Source of the DNA: CAZMGG01 sp964565715
GTDB taxonomy: Bacteria; Planctomycetota; UBA1135; UBA2386
Assembly (NCBI GenBank): GCA_964565715.1
Contig: CAZMGG010000001.1
Span: forward strand, 62,001-126,000
DNA: 64,000 bases
Direction: 5' to 3'
This document shows, piece after piece, positions 36,119 through 46,365 of this stretch. The notes beneath the pieces are model-generated. The model saw nothing but the letters and a program-made list of their open reading frames with translations. It was not told where the DNA came from and did no database searches. Each line of letters opens with the position of its first letter. Positions within the stretch are counted from its first letter, which is position 1. The position numbers and the translations under genes are program-made.

Positions 36119-37789
36119 ATGTTCGGGGGCGTGGTGTTCGACGCGCTCGGCCGGTTGCGACGCAACGCCCACCGCGTGGCGGAGGTGGTGGGCGTGGTGG
36201 CGAAGTACGGCCTCGCCGACGGCCTGCGCTGGCTCGACCTCGACCTGGTGCAGGACCGGCTGCGCAGCGCCGACGGACAGCGCCTGCGTGAGCAGACCGT
36301 CGAGGCGCGGATCCGGATGGCGCTGGCCGAACTGGGCACCACCTTCATCAAGCTCGGCCAGGTGCTGAGCACCCGGCCCGACCTGGTCGGCACGGCGCTG
36401 GCGGCGGAGCTGGCCCTGCTGCAGGCCAGCACCACGCCGGACCCGGCGGCGGTGGCGCGGCAGACGCTGATCGAGGAACTGGGCGCCGCGCCGGAGGACC
36501 TGTTCGCGACGTTCGACAGCGAGGCGCTGGCCTCGGCGTCGATCGCGCAGGTGCACGGCGCGACGCTGCCGTCGGGCGAGGCGGTGGTCGTCAAGATCAT
36601 GCGGCAGGGCGTCCGGCAGCAGGTGGAGACCGATCTGGAGATCCTGCAGGCGCTGGCGGCGCTGGCGGAGCAGCACGCCGCGTTCCTGCGGCCCTACCAG
36701 CCGGCGATGCTGGTGCGGCAGTTCCAGCGCACGCTGCGCCGCGAGCTGGACTTCGCGCACGAGCGCGCCAACCTGCAGCAGTTCGCGCGCCGTTTCGCCG
36801 GCGATCCCGGCGTGCACTTCCCGGCGGTGCACGAACGCTGGTGCACCGGCCGGGTGCTGACCATGGAACGCCTGGACGGCGTCTTCGCCGCCGATCGGGA
36901 CGGGCTGCGGGCCTCGGGCGCCGATCTCGCCGCGTTCGCGCGCCGCGGCGGGATGGTGTGGCTGGAGATGATCTTCCGCGACGCGTTCTACCACGCCGAT
37001 CCGCACCCGGGGAACCTGATGCTGCTGCGCGGCGGCGTGCTCGGCGTGCTGGACTGCGGCATGGTCGGCCGCCTCGACCAGGACCTGCGCCAGGAGGTCG
37101 AGGACATGCTGCTGGCGGCGGTGCAGAAGGACTCCCGCCATCTGGCGGAAGTGGTGCTGCGGGTCGGCCGCGCGCCGGTCGACACCGACCGGCAGGCCCT
37201 GCAGATCGAGCTGGACGAGTTCCTCGACGACTTCGTGCACCACGACCTCGCCGATGTCGCCGTCGGCGCGGCGCTGGGCCGCCTGCTCGATCTCGTCCAG
37301 CGCTATCACGTCGTGCTGCCGGCACCCCTGTCGCTGCTGCTGCGCACGCTGATCGTGCTGGAAGGGACCTCGCGGGCGCTCGACCGCCGCTTCAGCCTCG
37401 CCGAACTGGCGGCGCCGTTCTATCGCCAGGCCGTGCGGCGGCGCTGGTCGCCGCGTCGCGTCGTGCGGCGTCTGCGACGCTCGGGCCGGGACTGGCAGCG
37501 GCTGCTGGAGGCGCTGCCCGGCGACCTGCACGGCCTGCTGGACCGCCTGCGCAGCGGCTCGCTGCGGGTGCGGCTCGATCACCAGAACCTGGATGCCGCC
37601 TTCAACCGGCTGATCCTGGGCGTGCTGGTGGCGGCGTTGTGGCTGGGCTCGTCGGCGCTCTGGACCAGCCCGGCGCCGCCGCGGATCTGGGGCGTCTCGC
37701 TGCTGGGGCTGTTCGGCTACCTGCTGGCCGCCTGGCTCGGCTTCCGCCTGTGGCGGGCGGCGCGGCGCAGCGGCCGGCGGGACCGCTGA
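36119..37789 (+). CDS. ABC1/UbiB-family atypical protein kinase
   Basis: The 556-aa protein belongs to the UbiB/ADCK family, ATPases/kinases that support ubiquinone or isoprenoid lipid synthesis at the membrane. Family motifs in order are: KxGQ (FIKLGQVLSTRPDL), the Ala-rich nucleotide loop (ALASASIAQVHGA) in place of a Gly-rich loop, the catalytic Lys region VVVKIMRQG, HADPHPGN, and DCGMVG as the DFG equivalent. Two C-terminal membrane helices anchor it, as in other members. No ubiquinone-synthesis gene lies nearby; the neighbouring phospholipid synthase suggests a general lipid context. Confidence 0.93.
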   Translation: MFGGVVFDALGRLRRNAHRVAEVVGVVAKYGLADGLRWLDLDLVQDRLRSADGQRLREQTVEARIRMALAELGTTFIKLGQVLSTRPDLVGTALAAELALLQASTTPDPAAVARQTLIEELGAAPEDLFATFDSEALASASIAQVHGATLPSGEAVVVKIMRQGVRQQVETDLEILQALAALAEQHAAFLRPYQPAMLVRQFQRTLRRELDFAHERANLQQFARRFAGDPGVHFPAVHERWCTGRVLTMERLDGVFAADRDGLRASGADLAAFARRGGMVWLEMIFRDAFYHADPHPGNLMLLRGGVLGVLDCGMVGRLDQDLRQEVEDMLLAAVQKDSRHLAEVVLRVGRAPVDTDRQALQIELDEFLDDFVHHDLADVAVGAALGRLLDLVQRYHVVLPAPLSLLLRTLIVLEGTSRALDRRFSLAELAAPFYRQAVRRRWSPRRVVRRLRRSGRDWQRLLEALPGDLHGLLDRLRSGSLRVRLDHQNLDAAFNRLILGVLVAALWLGSSALWTSPAPPRIWGVSLLGLFGYLLAAWLGFRLWRAARRSGRRDR

Positions 37790-37830
37790 GGGCCGGCCGG
37801 GCGGCGCTTCGGCCACGGCGCGCCGCCGCG

Positions 37831-37836
37831 TAACGT
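37831..37836 (+). promoter_or_regulatory. -10-like TAACGT, 6 bases before ATG 37843
   Basis: It supports the first of two in-frame ATGs (37843 and 37852) as a leaderless start. The second ATG would have a short leader. Confidence 0.35.
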
Positions 37837-37842
37837 GCGCGC

Positions 37843-38876
<1,034 letters not shown>

Positions 38877-38880
<4 letters not shown>

Positions 38881-40196
38881 AGGTCGCCTTCGGCGAGCTG
38901 CTGCGCACCTTCACGCGCGTCGGCCTGCTGAGCTTCGGCGGGCCGGCGGGCCAGATCGCGGTCATGCACCGCATCCTGGTCGAGGAGAAGCGCTGGGTGT
39001 CCGAGGCCCGATTCCTGCACGCGCTCAACTACTGCATGCTGCTGCCCGGCCCCGAGGCGCAGCAGCTCGCCACGTACCTCGGCTGGCTGCTGCACGGCTG
39101 GCGCGGCGGGCTGTGCGCCGGCCTGCTGTTCGTGCTGCCGGGCTTCCTGTCGATCCTGCTGCTGTCGGTGGCCTATGCCCTGTGGCAGCAGGCGCCGGCG
39201 GTGGCGGCGCTGCTGTTCGGGCTGAAGGCGGCGACGCTGGCGGTGGTGCTGGCGGCCGTGGTGCGGATCGGCCGGAAGGCGCTGCAGAACGGGGTGATGG
39301 TCGGCATCGCCGCCGTGGCGTTCCTCGCGATCTTCCTGCTGCGGGTGCCGTTCCCGGCGATCGTGGTCGGCGCCGGCCTGCTCGGGCTGCTGGGCGGCAG
39401 GCTGTGGCCGGGGCGCTTCCAGGTGCTGCACGGCCACGACGTGGCGGACGCAGGCGTGGGGCGCGCGCCGGTGGCGGCGACGTGGGGCCGGGCGTTGCGC
39501 ACCGCGTTGCTGTGGCTCGGCATCTGGCTCCTGCCGGTCGCCGGGCTCGCCGCCTGGCTCGGATCCGATCACGTGCTGGTCACCGAGGCGGTGTTCTTCA
39601 GCAAGACGGCGGTGGTGACCTTCGGCGGCGCCTACGCGGTGCTGGCGTATCTGGCGCAGCAGGCCGTCGAGGTGCACGGCTGGCTCCGGCCCGGCGAGAT
39701 GCTCGACGGGCTGGGCATGGCGGAGACCACGCCGGGGCCGCTGATCCAGGTGGTGCAGTTCGTCGGCTTCCTCGGCGCCTTCCGCGATCCGGCGCCGTTC
39801 TCGCCGCTCGGCGCCGGCCTGCTGGCCTCGGTGGTGGTGACCTGGGTGACGTTCGCACCTTGCTTCCTGTGGATCCTGGTGGGCGCGCCCTGGGTCGAAC
39901 GGCTGCGCGGCCATGCCGTGCTGAACGCCGGGCTGTCGGCGATCACCGCCGCGGTGGTGGGCGTGATCCTCAACCTGGCGCTGTGGTTCGGACTGCACGT
40001 GCTGTTCGCGCGCGTACACGAGTGGGAGGGCGCGGGGGTGCGGGTGCTGTGGCCGGAGTGGGGCAGCATCGACCTCGCCGCCACCGCCGTGGCGGCGTTG
40101 GCGGGCTGGCTGCTGCTGGGGCGGCGCTGGGGGCTCAGCCGGGCGCTGCTGACGGCGGCCGGGGTGGGGGCCCTGTGGCACCCGCTGCTTCCGTGA
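38877..40196 (+). CDS. chrA: Chromate transporter ChrA family protein
   Basis: This 439-aa inner-membrane transporter of the CHR family has two homologous halves. Each begins with an FGG motif: FGGPAGQIAVMHRILVEEKR in the first, VTFGGAYAVLAYLAQQAVE in the second. GMAETTPGPLIQVVQFVGF is the typical second-half signature. About ten to twelve hydrophobic helices are visible. Members export chromate or related oxyanions; physiological substrates are often unknown. The GTG start at 38877 overlaps the dehydrogenase stop by 4 bp. It is convergent with the FG-GAP lipoprotein gene. The 163-bp region between them holds only a GTGACGTCAC palindrome and a short GGGCA/TGCCC stem. Confidence 0.92.
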
Positions 40197-40359
40197 CAAC
40201 CTGGACAATCAGGCTCATCGAGCACGATCTTCCAGGATTCCGACGGACATCCTCTCCGGGCACAGTCCGTAAATGCCCACAGGTAAATGTGTTAGAGCGA
40301 TCTCGACCGAGTCCTTGAAGATCGGGTCGTGACGTCACGGATTTCCAGGAAGCCCAGAC

Positions 40360-42585
40360 TCAGCGGCGGAACGGCACCGCCGGCAGGTCCAGCACCTCGC
40401 AGCCGTCCCGGCCCTCGGTCACCCGGATCACCCGGTCCAGGCCGGCGCCTTCGACCACCTGCATCGTGCCGGTGGTGGGCCAGAACACCTCGAGCCGCGC
40501 CAGCGCCTCGGCCCGGCCGAGTCCCAACGTCTGCCGCAGCGGGTTGCAGCCGAACGAGCCGCCGCTGCCGACGTGGCGGTAGACCGACCGCGTGACGCCG
40601 TCCTCGACGATCTCGGCCCGGATCCGCGCGCCGATCGCCGACCGGTTCGACCTCGTGCCGACCAGCTGCACCTGCAGCCAGCGGTTGCCGAAGCCCGGGT
40701 TCTCGTAGAGCGCGTCGCGGAACGCGTCGCCCGGATAGGCGCCGCCCATCTGCTCGAACACGTCCAGGTCGCCGTCCTGGTCCAGGTCGGCGAACGCGAT
40801 GCCGTGACCTTTCTGCAGATGCCCCATCCCCGACGTCATCGTGCGGTCGACGAACGCCCTGCCGCCGCGGTTCATCATCAGCACGTTCGGCATCAGGCTG
40901 TAGTAGTGCGTGTCGCCGGTGCCGAGGTAGAAGTCGGGCCAGCCGTCGTTGTCGAGGTCGCCGAAGTTGCTGCCCATCGGCATCGTCGGCATGGTGAAGC
41001 CCATCTCTCGGGCGACGTCGCGGAAGCCGCCCTTGCCGTCGCCCCGGTAGATCCGCGCCACCTCGTACGGCACCTGCAGGCCCAGGTGATGCGCCGCGAG
41101 GTGGCCGATGCCGGTGATGTAGGCCGACGCGAACAGGTCCAGCCGGCCGTCGTTGTCGAAGTCCCAGAACCAGCACGGGAAGCCCTGCTCCGGCGCCGTG
41201 ACGCCCGCCGCCGCCGCCACGTCCTCGAAGGTCCCGTCGCCGCGGTTCCGGTACAGCCGGTTCGGCTGTCCCAGGTTCGACACGTACAGGTCGGGCCGGC
41301 CATCGCCGTCGACATCGCCCCAGGCCACGCCCTTGCTGAAGCGGTGGTTCTGCACGCCGGCCATGGCCGCCACGTCGGTGAACGTGCCGTCGCCGTCGTT
41401 CCGCCAGAGCTGGCTCGGGCTGCGCAGCCGTTCGCTGCTCTCGTTGCCGACGAACAGGTCGAGATCGCCGTCGCCGTCGAAGTCGGCCCAGCCGCCGCAC
41501 TGGGTCGGCCAGTGCTCGCCGCCCATGCCGGCCAGGAACGTGACGTCGGTGAAGGTCAGGTCGCCGTTGTTGCGCACCAATGAGTTGGGATGGCGGCCGT
41601 GCTCGAACAGCCAGGCGCCGCGCAGCACGAAGAAGTCGAGGTCGCCGTCGTTGTCGTAGTCCGCCTGCAGCAGGTTGAGGCCGCCGTAGAGGCCGGTGAG
41701 CCCCGCCGCCGCCGTGCGATCCTCGAACGAGCCGTCGCCGCGGTTGCGCCACAGCCGGATCTGGCCGTCGGGCGCCCAGCTGCTGACCAGCAGGTCGAGC
41801 CGGCCGTCGCCGTCGAAGTCGTCGGCCACGGCACCGCCCGACGTGCTCATCGTGTCGAGGCCGAGTGCGCCGGCGATGTTCGGGAGGCGCGGGAAGCCCT
41901 CGTCGGTGGCGAACGTGGCCGCCGGCAGGCGGTGCTTCGCCGGCACGCCGTCGGGCCACTCGCCCAGCGTCATGTGCGCGAGGTTGAGCAGCCAGCGCGC
42001 CGCCAGGTGCCAGTAGTCGCTCTCCGGCGCCACCGCCAGCAGCGACTCCAGGTGGCGGATGGCGTTGCGCGAGCCCTCCGGCCGCGTGTGGATGGCGGCG
42101 CCGCGCAGCGGCAGGATGCAGCTCTCCGGCGCGTGCTGCGCGCAGCAGTTCTCGGTCTCGGCGAGGCGCAGCCAGCCGACCGCCAGGTAGAAGTCCAGCG
42201 ACGTGCGGGCGCCGGTGTCGGCGGGGTCGACGGCCTCGTGGGCCTGCTGCAGCACCGCCAGGCCTTCCCGTTCGCGGCCGAGCTGCAGCTCGGCGATGCC
42301 GAGATCGCGGCGGAGCTTCCAGGAGGCCCGCGGGCCCTGCCGCTGCAGTTCCTGGCGCAGCGTCTCGGCGGTGCGGCTGCCGTAGAACGGATGCTCCGCC
42401 GGCGCACGGGCGGCGATGTCCGCCAGCAGCGCCAGCATCCGGGCGTGGGAGTCGGCGGCGGGATCGCGCGGCTGTCGGGCGTGATGCGTCACCGGCTCGG
42501 CGGGAGCCTCGCCGCAACCCGGCAGGAACGGCAGCACGGCGGCCAGGAGGACCCTGGGGCAGCATCGCCAGCGGGGTGTGGGCAT
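40360..42585 (-). CDS. FG-GAP/VCBS-repeat lipoprotein of the CRTAC1/UnbV type
   Basis: The 741-aa protein begins with a lipoprotein signal ending in the lipobox LPGC, so it is lipid-anchored. A ~190-residue helical, TPR-like N-terminal region follows. Many FG-GAP/VCBS repeats come next, with the calcium-binding pattern D-x-D-x-D-G-x-x-D-L (for example DFDGDGRLDLLV and DYDNDGDLDFFV). The C-terminal ASPIC/UnbV domain starts at about TRSNRSAIGARIRAE. Such proteins are thought to bind carbohydrates or partner proteins at the surface. An in-frame GTG just before the ATG gives one extra residue. It is 27 bp after the response regulator on the same strand, so probably co-transcribed with the two-component pair. 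Confidence 0.91.
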   Translation of the reverse strand: MPTPRWRCCPRVLLAAVLPFLPGCGEAPAEPVTHHARQPRDPAADSHARMLALLADIAARAPAEHPFYGSRTAETLRQELQRQGPRASWKLRRDLGIAELQLGREREGLAVLQQAHEAVDPADTGARTSLDFYLAVGWLRLAETENCCAQHAPESCILPLRGAAIHTRPEGSRNAIRHLESLLAVAPESDYWHLAARWLLNLAHMTLGEWPDGVPAKHRLPAATFATDEGFPRLPNIAGALGLDTMSTSGGAVADDFDGDGRLDLLVSSWAPDGQIRLWRNRGDGSFEDRTAAAGLTGLYGGLNLLQADYDNDGDLDFFVLRGAWLFEHGRHPNSLVRNNGDLTFTDVTFLAGMGGEHWPTQCGGWADFDGDGDLDLFVGNESSERLRSPSQLWRNDGDGTFTDVAAMAGVQNHRFSKGVAWGDVDGDGRPDLYVSNLGQPNRLYRNRGDGTFEDVAAAAGVTAPEQGFPCWFWDFDNDGRLDLFASAYITGIGHLAAHHLGLQVPYEVARIYRGDGKGGFRDVAREMGFTMPTMPMGSNFGDLDNDGWPDFYLGTGDTHYYSLMPNVLMMNRGGRAFVDRTMTSGMGHLQKGHGIAFADLDQDGDLDVFEQMGGAYPGDAFRDALYENPGFGNRWLQVQLVGTRSNRSAIGARIRAEIVEDGVTRSVYRHVGSGGSFGCNPLRQTLGLGRAEALARLEVFWPTTGTMQVVEGAGLDRVIRVTEGRDGCEVLDLPAVPFRR

Positions 42586-42614
42586 CACGACGCGGGCAGC
42601 ATATCGCCGGCCGA

Positions 42615-42971
42615 TCAGATCACCTTGCGCAGGATCTCCAGCAGCATCGGCAGGGCCAGCGGCTTGCTGAACACGGCGTCGACGCCGGCCATGTTGGCCT
42701 CCATTAGCACCTCGGTGGAGCTGTGGGCGGTCATCAGGATGACCGGCAGGTTGGGCCGCAGCTCGCGCATCTGGCGCAGGGCCTCGACGCCGGACATGCC
42801 GGCCATGCGGATGTCCATCACCACGGCCGCCGGTGGGTTGCGGGTGACCGCCTCGACGGCCGCCTCGCCGCTGGCGAGACCGTCCGCCTCATAGCCGAAA
42901 TGACGAAGCACGTCGCAGAGGGTGCGCACCATCAACGGATCGTCGTCGACCACCAGGATCCGTTCAGGCAC
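42615..42971 (-). CDS. Single-domain response regulator (receiver only)
   Basis: The 118-aa CheY-like receiver has no output domain. The phosphoacceptor is D53 (VVMDIRM), with the acidic pocket at D9-D11 (VVDDDP), T81 (LMTAHSS) and K103 (FSKPL). The GTG start at 42971 lies inside the end of the histidine kinase gene (8-bp overlap), so the two are translated together and are a likely cognate pair. As it lacks a DNA-binding domain, it must signal by protein interaction, or act in a phosphorelay. Confidence 0.93.
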   Translation of the reverse strand: MPERILVVDDDPLMVRTLCDVLRHFGYEADGLASGEAAVEAVTRNPPAAVVMDIRMAGMSGVEALRQMRELRPNLPVILMTAHSSTEVLMEANMAGVDAVFSKPLALPMLLEILRKVI

Positions 42972-44847
42972 CCGCCACCTCCAGCTGGGCGGCCGGCAGC
43001 TCCAGGACGAACGTGGCGCCGCCGCCAGGCGGCGACGGGGCGAGCACCAGCGCGCCGCCGTTGGCCTCCGCCAGCCGGCGGGACACCGACAGACCGAGGC
43101 CGATGCCGCGGGCTCGCGTGGTGAAGAGGGGCTCGAACACCCGCGAACGCAGGTGCTCGCTCACGCCGGGGCCGCTGTCCGTCACGCGCAGCTGCACCCT
43201 GCCGTCCACCTCGCTGCCGGACACCGTCAGGCATCCGCCGGCCTGCCCCTCCATGGCCTGCACGGCGTTGGTCAGGAGGTTGAAGATCACTTGGCCGATC
43301 TGCACGCCATCGGCACGGACCAGCAGGCGTGGCAGTTGCCGCTGCACCTGCACCGACAGGGGGCCGAGCCGCGCCAGCTGCTCATCGACGATCGCCGCCA
43401 GGTCGACCACGGCCAGGCTGGGCGGGCGATGTCGGGTGAAATCCAGCAGATCGTTGGTGATCTTCTCGGAGAGGCTCACCTGGCGGCGCAGGATTCCGAG
43501 GTACTCCCGCACCTGCGGCTGCGACGACGACAACACCATCTCCAGATAGAAGATCGCGTTGGTCATGACCCCCAGCGGATTGCGCAGCTCGTGACCGACG
43601 CTGCCGGCGAGCTGGCCGAGCAGGGCCAGCTTCTCCTGGCGGACCAGGTCGTCCTGCGCATCGCGGAGCTGTTCCACCGCCCGCCGCAGATCGGCGGTGC
43701 GGTCGGTGACCAGCCGCTCCTGCTCCGCCAGGGTCTCCTCGACGCGCGCGGCCATCACGTTGAACGCCTCGGTGAGCCGACCCAGTTCGTCGGGGCGGTG
43801 CGCCACCAGGCGTCGCGAGAAGTCGCCGCCAGCGATGGCCTCGGCGGCGCGGGTGGCGTCGCGCAGCGGCGTGGTGATCCGACGGCTGATCCACCAGGCG
43901 CCCAACGCCCCCAGCAGCAGCAGGCCGCAGCCGACCGACACCAGCAGCGCCAGCAGTTCGTCCGCGGGTGCCAGCGCGCTGGTCGCGTCGCTCTCGACCC
44001 AGAGGATCCACGGCGATTCCGTGAGACGGACCCCGGCCCCCAGCCGCAGCTCGCCGTCGGCGGCGACGAAGGCGTCCGGCTGTTCCAGCGGATCCGGTAC
44101 GGGTGGTGGCATGCGCCGCTCGAAGTCCGTCCACGCGGAACCATCGGGGTTGCCGACCAGCAGTCGCGCGTGAGGATCGATCAGGCGTCCCAGCAACTCC
44201 GCTCCCTGCCCGCCGATGAAGTTCTGCCGCACCAGCAGCACGACCCCGGTCAGCGCGGCATTCTCCTCGGCGACGTCAGCGACCACCTCGAAGTAGGGTT
44301 CCTCGCCGACGAAGCGGATCGGCTGGATGCCGCGCTTGGCCGGCGGCGGCTCCTCGATCGACTCGATCGCCGGCGCCGCGGCATCCGTCGCGCGCGGACT
44401 GGTGACGCGCAGCAGCCGCCGGCCGTCGCCGGACCACAGCTCGGCCACGCCGGTGCCGCCCCGACGCAGGGCGTTGGTCAGGATCTGGCGCGCCGGCCCC
44501 TCGGTCGCGGGATCGGGCTGCCGTGCCCAGCGGACGAGATCGGGCCGGCTCGCCGACCACTGCACCCAACGCTGTCGGCCGCGGATCGCCAGGTCGAACA
44601 CCGTCGCCACCTCACGCGCTCCCGCCTGCAGCCGTTCGCTCCCGGTGCGGATCAGGTTGCGCTGCACCTCCGAGTAGACGCAGGCCGAGAGGATGCCGAG
44701 GATCGGCGCCAGCAGCCCGATGATCAGCAGGGGCAGCTGCCGTTCGATGGACACCACCCGTGGCCGTTGGCTGGCGGAGCGGGCGACGAGGTCGGCGACC
44801 TTCGTTCGGCTGCCGGGAACGACGCTGTTCGACGAGGGGGCTGGCAC
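42964..44847 (-). CDS. Membrane sensor histidine kinase with extracytoplasmic sensor and HAMP
   Basis: The 627-aa sensor has one N-terminal helix (LPLLIIGLLAPILGILSACV) and a ~250-residue extracytoplasmic domain with the alternating pattern of dCache/PAS-like sensors. A second helix (LLALLVSVGCGLLLLGALGA) leads into a HAMP domain and coiled coil. The kinase core has the H-box GSVGHELRNPLG, the N-box NLLTNAVQAM, and the glycine boxes DSGPGV and GIGLGLSV. The stimulus is unknown. The start is taken as a GTG at 44847. It overlaps the receiver gene by 8 bp and belongs to the same operon. Confidence 0.93.
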   Translation of the reverse strand: MPAPSSNSVVPGSRTKVADLVARSASQRPRVVSIERQLPLLIIGLLAPILGILSACVYSEVQRNLIRTGSERLQAGAREVATVFDLAIRGRQRWVQWSASRPDLVRWARQPDPATEGPARQILTNALRRGGTGVAELWSGDGRRLLRVTSPRATDAAAPAIESIEEPPPAKRGIQPIRFVGEEPYFEVVADVAEENAALTGVVLLVRQNFIGGQGAELLGRLIDPHARLLVGNPDGSAWTDFERRMPPPVPDPLEQPDAFVAADGELRLGAGVRLTESPWILWVESDATSALAPADELLALLVSVGCGLLLLGALGAWWISRRITTPLRDATRAAEAIAGGDFSRRLVAHRPDELGRLTEAFNVMAARVEETLAEQERLVTDRTADLRRAVEQLRDAQDDLVRQEKLALLGQLAGSVGHELRNPLGVMTNAIFYLEMVLSSSQPQVREYLGILRRQVSLSEKITNDLLDFTRHRPPSLAVVDLAAIVDEQLARLGPLSVQVQRQLPRLLVRADGVQIGQVIFNLLTNAVQAMEGQAGGCLTVSGSEVDGRVQLRVTDSGPGVSEHLRSRVFEPLFTTRARGIGLGLSVSRRLAEANGGALVLAPSPPGGGATFVLELPAAQLEVAGA

Positions 44848-44964
44848 GGCTCGGACTCCGCCCGCATTCCAGCGGGCGGCACCGCCGTCGACAAGCCATC
44901 CATGACGATGCCGTTGCAGTCGCCCTCACGGATCAGAAGCGCGACTGCCGATCCGGCGCCCGCC

Positions 44965-45900
44965 TCAGCGCACGTCGAGCAGCAGGTCGACGCCGTTCGA
45001 CGTGATCGCGCCCATCGCATTCACCGGCGAGAACGTCAGCGACTGCGAGAACAGGTGGCTCCCGGCGAACGCCGGCAGGTTGGGCAGCGCCAGCGCCTGG
45101 TTGGCAGTGGCGCCCGGCACCAGGAACACCAGGCTCACGTCAGGGCTCAGGTGCTGCAGGCAGCCCGGCATGCCCAGGCTGTCCAGCGGGATGCCCGGCA
45201 GGAACTGCGCGAAGCTCAGCAGCGAGGCGCCGATCTGGGTGCCTGCCGGGATGTTGCCGGTGGTCAGGTTGAAGTTGCTGCCGAGGATCGGCCGCGCCGA
45301 CAGGGTGAGCTGCAGGGGCGGCGTGCCGCAGCCCGTGCCATAGCTGCTCCACGCCGCGTAGCCGGTCGCCGGCGTCACGTAGATCTCCACCCGCGCCAGC
45401 GAGCCGCCGTTCTCGGTCGAGTAGGGCTGGCCGCCGCCGGTGGTGTGCAGGTTGGTCTGCGTCAGGAACCGCTGCAGCGTCACCGGCGCGCCCAGCACGT
45501 TGCTGGCGAAGTTGTTCGGCGCATACGAGTTCAGCATCGTCGTCGTGCCGCAGGCGCCCAGCACGCCGACCCATTCGCCGGCGGCGAACGGAATCGAGCA
45601 GGGGATGATCTGCGTGCTCGGCACGTTGTTGGCGTAGAACACCTGCGGCTCGTTGGCGGTGGCGGAGTACAGCGGCGGCGCCGCGGTCATCCGGCGGACC
45701 TCCACGCACTGCGTGCCGTTGTTCTGCTCGTCGGGCACCCGCAGGCCGACGATCACGAACGCCACCGGCGCCTGGAAGAACAGGCCGCGGGTGGCGTTGG
45801 CGCTGGACCAGGTGGAGGTGTAGTTGGGCAGCGGGATCTGGGTGCCCTGGGCCGCGGCGGCGGCGCTGAGCGCGAGAATGAGGAGCAGCGGGCGATGCAT
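44965..45900 (-). CDS. Exported protein with the shared C-terminal module
   Basis: The 311-aa protein starts with a signal peptide ending SAAAAAQ. The ~190-residue N-terminal body is beta-rich with Asn/Thr/Gly runs and three or more Cys. From YGTGCGTPPLQL the last ~120 residues are a clear copy of the module found on other exported proteins: IPLDSLGMPGC, then LALPNLPAFAG and a terminal SNGVDLLLDV. The ATG at 45900 is chosen for its signal peptide and an AAAGG site. No enzyme motif is seen, and function is unknown. It is divergent from the small membrane protein gene. Confidence 0.85.
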   Translation of the reverse strand: MHRPLLLILALSAAAAAQGTQIPLPNYTSTWSSANATRGLFFQAPVAFVIVGLRVPDEQNNGTQCVEVRRMTAAPPLYSATANEPQVFYANNVPSTQIIPCSIPFAAGEWVGVLGACGTTTMLNSYAPNNFASNVLGAPVTLQRFLTQTNLHTTGGGQPYSTENGGSLARVEIYVTPATGYAAWSSYGTGCGTPPLQLTLSARPILGSNFNLTTGNIPAGTQIGASLLSFAQFLPGIPLDSLGMPGCLQHLSPDVSLVFLVPGATANQALALPNLPAFAGSHLFSQSLTFSPVNAMGAITSNGVDLLLDVR

Positions 45901-46077
45901 GGTGGTACCTTTCGGGTGGTGGTGGTGCGAGACGAGGAGCCCTTGTCCCACCGGCTCGCGAAGGCGTCAATGGGGGGGCGTTCGGGGCGTGCGCCGTTGA
46001 CTCGGCCGGCGGTGCCCGGCGATCCTGTGGGACCGCCGTGAGCAGATCCTGTCCGGCGCGACGAAACCGAGGAGACG

Positions 46078-46356
46078 ATGGCTGAGCCCATGACCGAAGA
46101 ACAGGCGGATCGGAAGCAGCTCGCGACCCTGGCCTCGCGGCGGACGCCGGTATGGGTCGGCATGCTCATCGGCGGGCTCGGCATCGGCGTCGGCTTCGGC
46201 AGTTCCACGCGGGGCGCGACGATCGCCGGCGCGGTCTGCATCACCGGTGGCCTGCTCGCGATCGAGCGGAACCAGCGCCTCGACCCCATGCTCCGCGAAC
46301 TCCGGCGGCTGCAGGCGGAGGTGGCGCGGCTCGGCGGGCGGCAGGATCAGGGGTGA
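46078..46356 (+). CDS. Small membrane protein with two hydrophobic helices (92 aa)
   Basis: The sequence has a charged N-terminus, two hydrophobic stretches (VWVGMLIGGLGIGVGFG and TIAGAVCITGGLLAI) and a charged C-terminal helix (LRELRRLQAEVARLGG). GAGGAG lies a few bases before the ATG. It resembles no family that I can name. It sits between two exported-protein genes, ending 9 bp before the stop of the convergent 1225-aa gene. Confidence 0.62.
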   Translation: MAEPMTEEQADRKQLATLASRRTPVWVGMLIGGLGIGVGFGSSTRGATIAGAVCITGGLLAIERNQRLDPMLRELRRLQAEVARLGGRQDQG

Positions 46357-46365
46357 CCGGCAGCC

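Noticed and set aside
40197..40359. Small RNA or attachment site in the gap between the chromate transporter and FG-GAP genes
   Set aside because: Only a GTGACGTCAC palindrome and a weak GGGCA/TGCCC stem are seen. No promoter with terminator and no flanking repeats are present.
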